Source: Planctomycetota bacterium (GTDB lineage Bacteria > Planctomycetota > GCA-002687715 > DRQF01). From it: a stretch of 7,238 bases of DNA. The stretch covers positions 1 through 7,238 of the forward strand of contig JAJRYU010000219.1 in assembly GCA_024275615.1 (NCBI GenBank), given 5' to 3'. Positions 7,149-7,238 of this stretch are shown piece after piece (the stretch's first letter is position 1; each line of letters starts with the position of its first letter). A program made the translations under genes and the position numbers. The notes beneath the pieces are model-generated. The model was given only the letters and a program-made list of their open reading frames with translations, was not told the origin of the DNA and did not search any database.

Positions 7149-7238
7149 ATGATCAATCCCACAAAGCTGACGACCGCAATCCTTCTTCTTGTTTCTATTG
7201 GCACCTTATTTTGCGTACCAAGTAGTTTTGGGCAAGAC
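7149..7238 (+). CDS. N-terminus of an exported protein, 3' end missing
   Basis: An ATG at 7149 opens a frame that runs to the window edge, 30 codons. The product begins 'MINPTKLTTAILLLVSIGTL' and continues 'FCVPSSFGQD'. This is a classic signal peptide: a Lys near the start, a hydrophobic core of about 13 residues, then a polar region with a probable signal peptidase I site near 'SFG' or 'SFGQ'. No lipobox is evident, as the Cys follows Leu-Phe. A weak GGA lies five bases before the ATG, and a TGA closes the same frame upstream. The mature protein is outside the window, so nothing can be said about its function. Confidence 0.65.
   Translation, partial: MINPTKLTTAILLLVSIGTLFCVPSSFGQD

Noticed and set aside
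1..7238. CRISPR arrays, tRNA and rRNA genes
   Set aside because: I saw no regularly spaced direct repeats, no cloverleaf with a conserved T-arm and no rRNA signature on either strand.

Overview
The window looks like chromosomal DNA of a bacterium in or near the Planctomycetota. The best clue is the secreted calcium-repeat protein at 3362-5947. It ends in a Gly-rich beta module (opening 'FQYGEG', closing 'GLAILYK') of a kind I remember at the C-termini of many secreted planctomycete proteins. Base composition is moderate and coding is sparse. Assignment is by recall and motif reading only, with no search behind it.

Layout. (1) 2-1375, plus strand: the 3' part of a TlpA-type thiol-disulfide oxidoreductase gene whose start lies left of the window. 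(2) 1514-2541, plus strand: a decayed DDE (rve) transposase, readable only by switching frame about four times. (3) 2566-2718, minus strand: a fragment of an IS21-type IstB ATPase around its Walker B motif. (4) 2719-3000, minus strand: a fragment resembling a WD40-like/PD40 beta-propeller protein. (5) 3001-3361: non-coding, with one imperfect hairpin and the ribosome binding site of the next gene. (6) 3362-5947, plus strand: an intact 861-residue secreted protein with 14 Asp-rich FG-GAP/VCBS-type calcium motifs, enough for two seven-bladed propellers. (7) About 5967-6186: a hairpin-rich stretch that may be a remnant of a structured RNA such as group II intron domain I; this is tentative. (8) About 6290-6880, minus strand: a broken second FG-GAP propeller gene, best seen in one clear blade motif near 6693-6749. 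(9) 7149-7238, plus strand: the first 30 codons of a gene for an exported protein, cut by the window edge.

Only three genes look alive: the TlpA-like gene, the FG-GAP gene and the truncated exported protein. All three probably act outside the cytoplasm (a signal peptide is visible in two; for the TlpA-like protein this is inferred from the family). Everything between them is debris from two IS families and two propeller genes. The window therefore reads as an insertion and decay zone between genes for envelope or secreted proteins. No operon links the intact genes, because the gaps are long and hold dead genes on the other strand. I saw no complete novel system. The least expected items are the unannotated minus-strand FG-GAP pseudogene, the abutting IS remnants and the structured segment after the FG-GAP gene.
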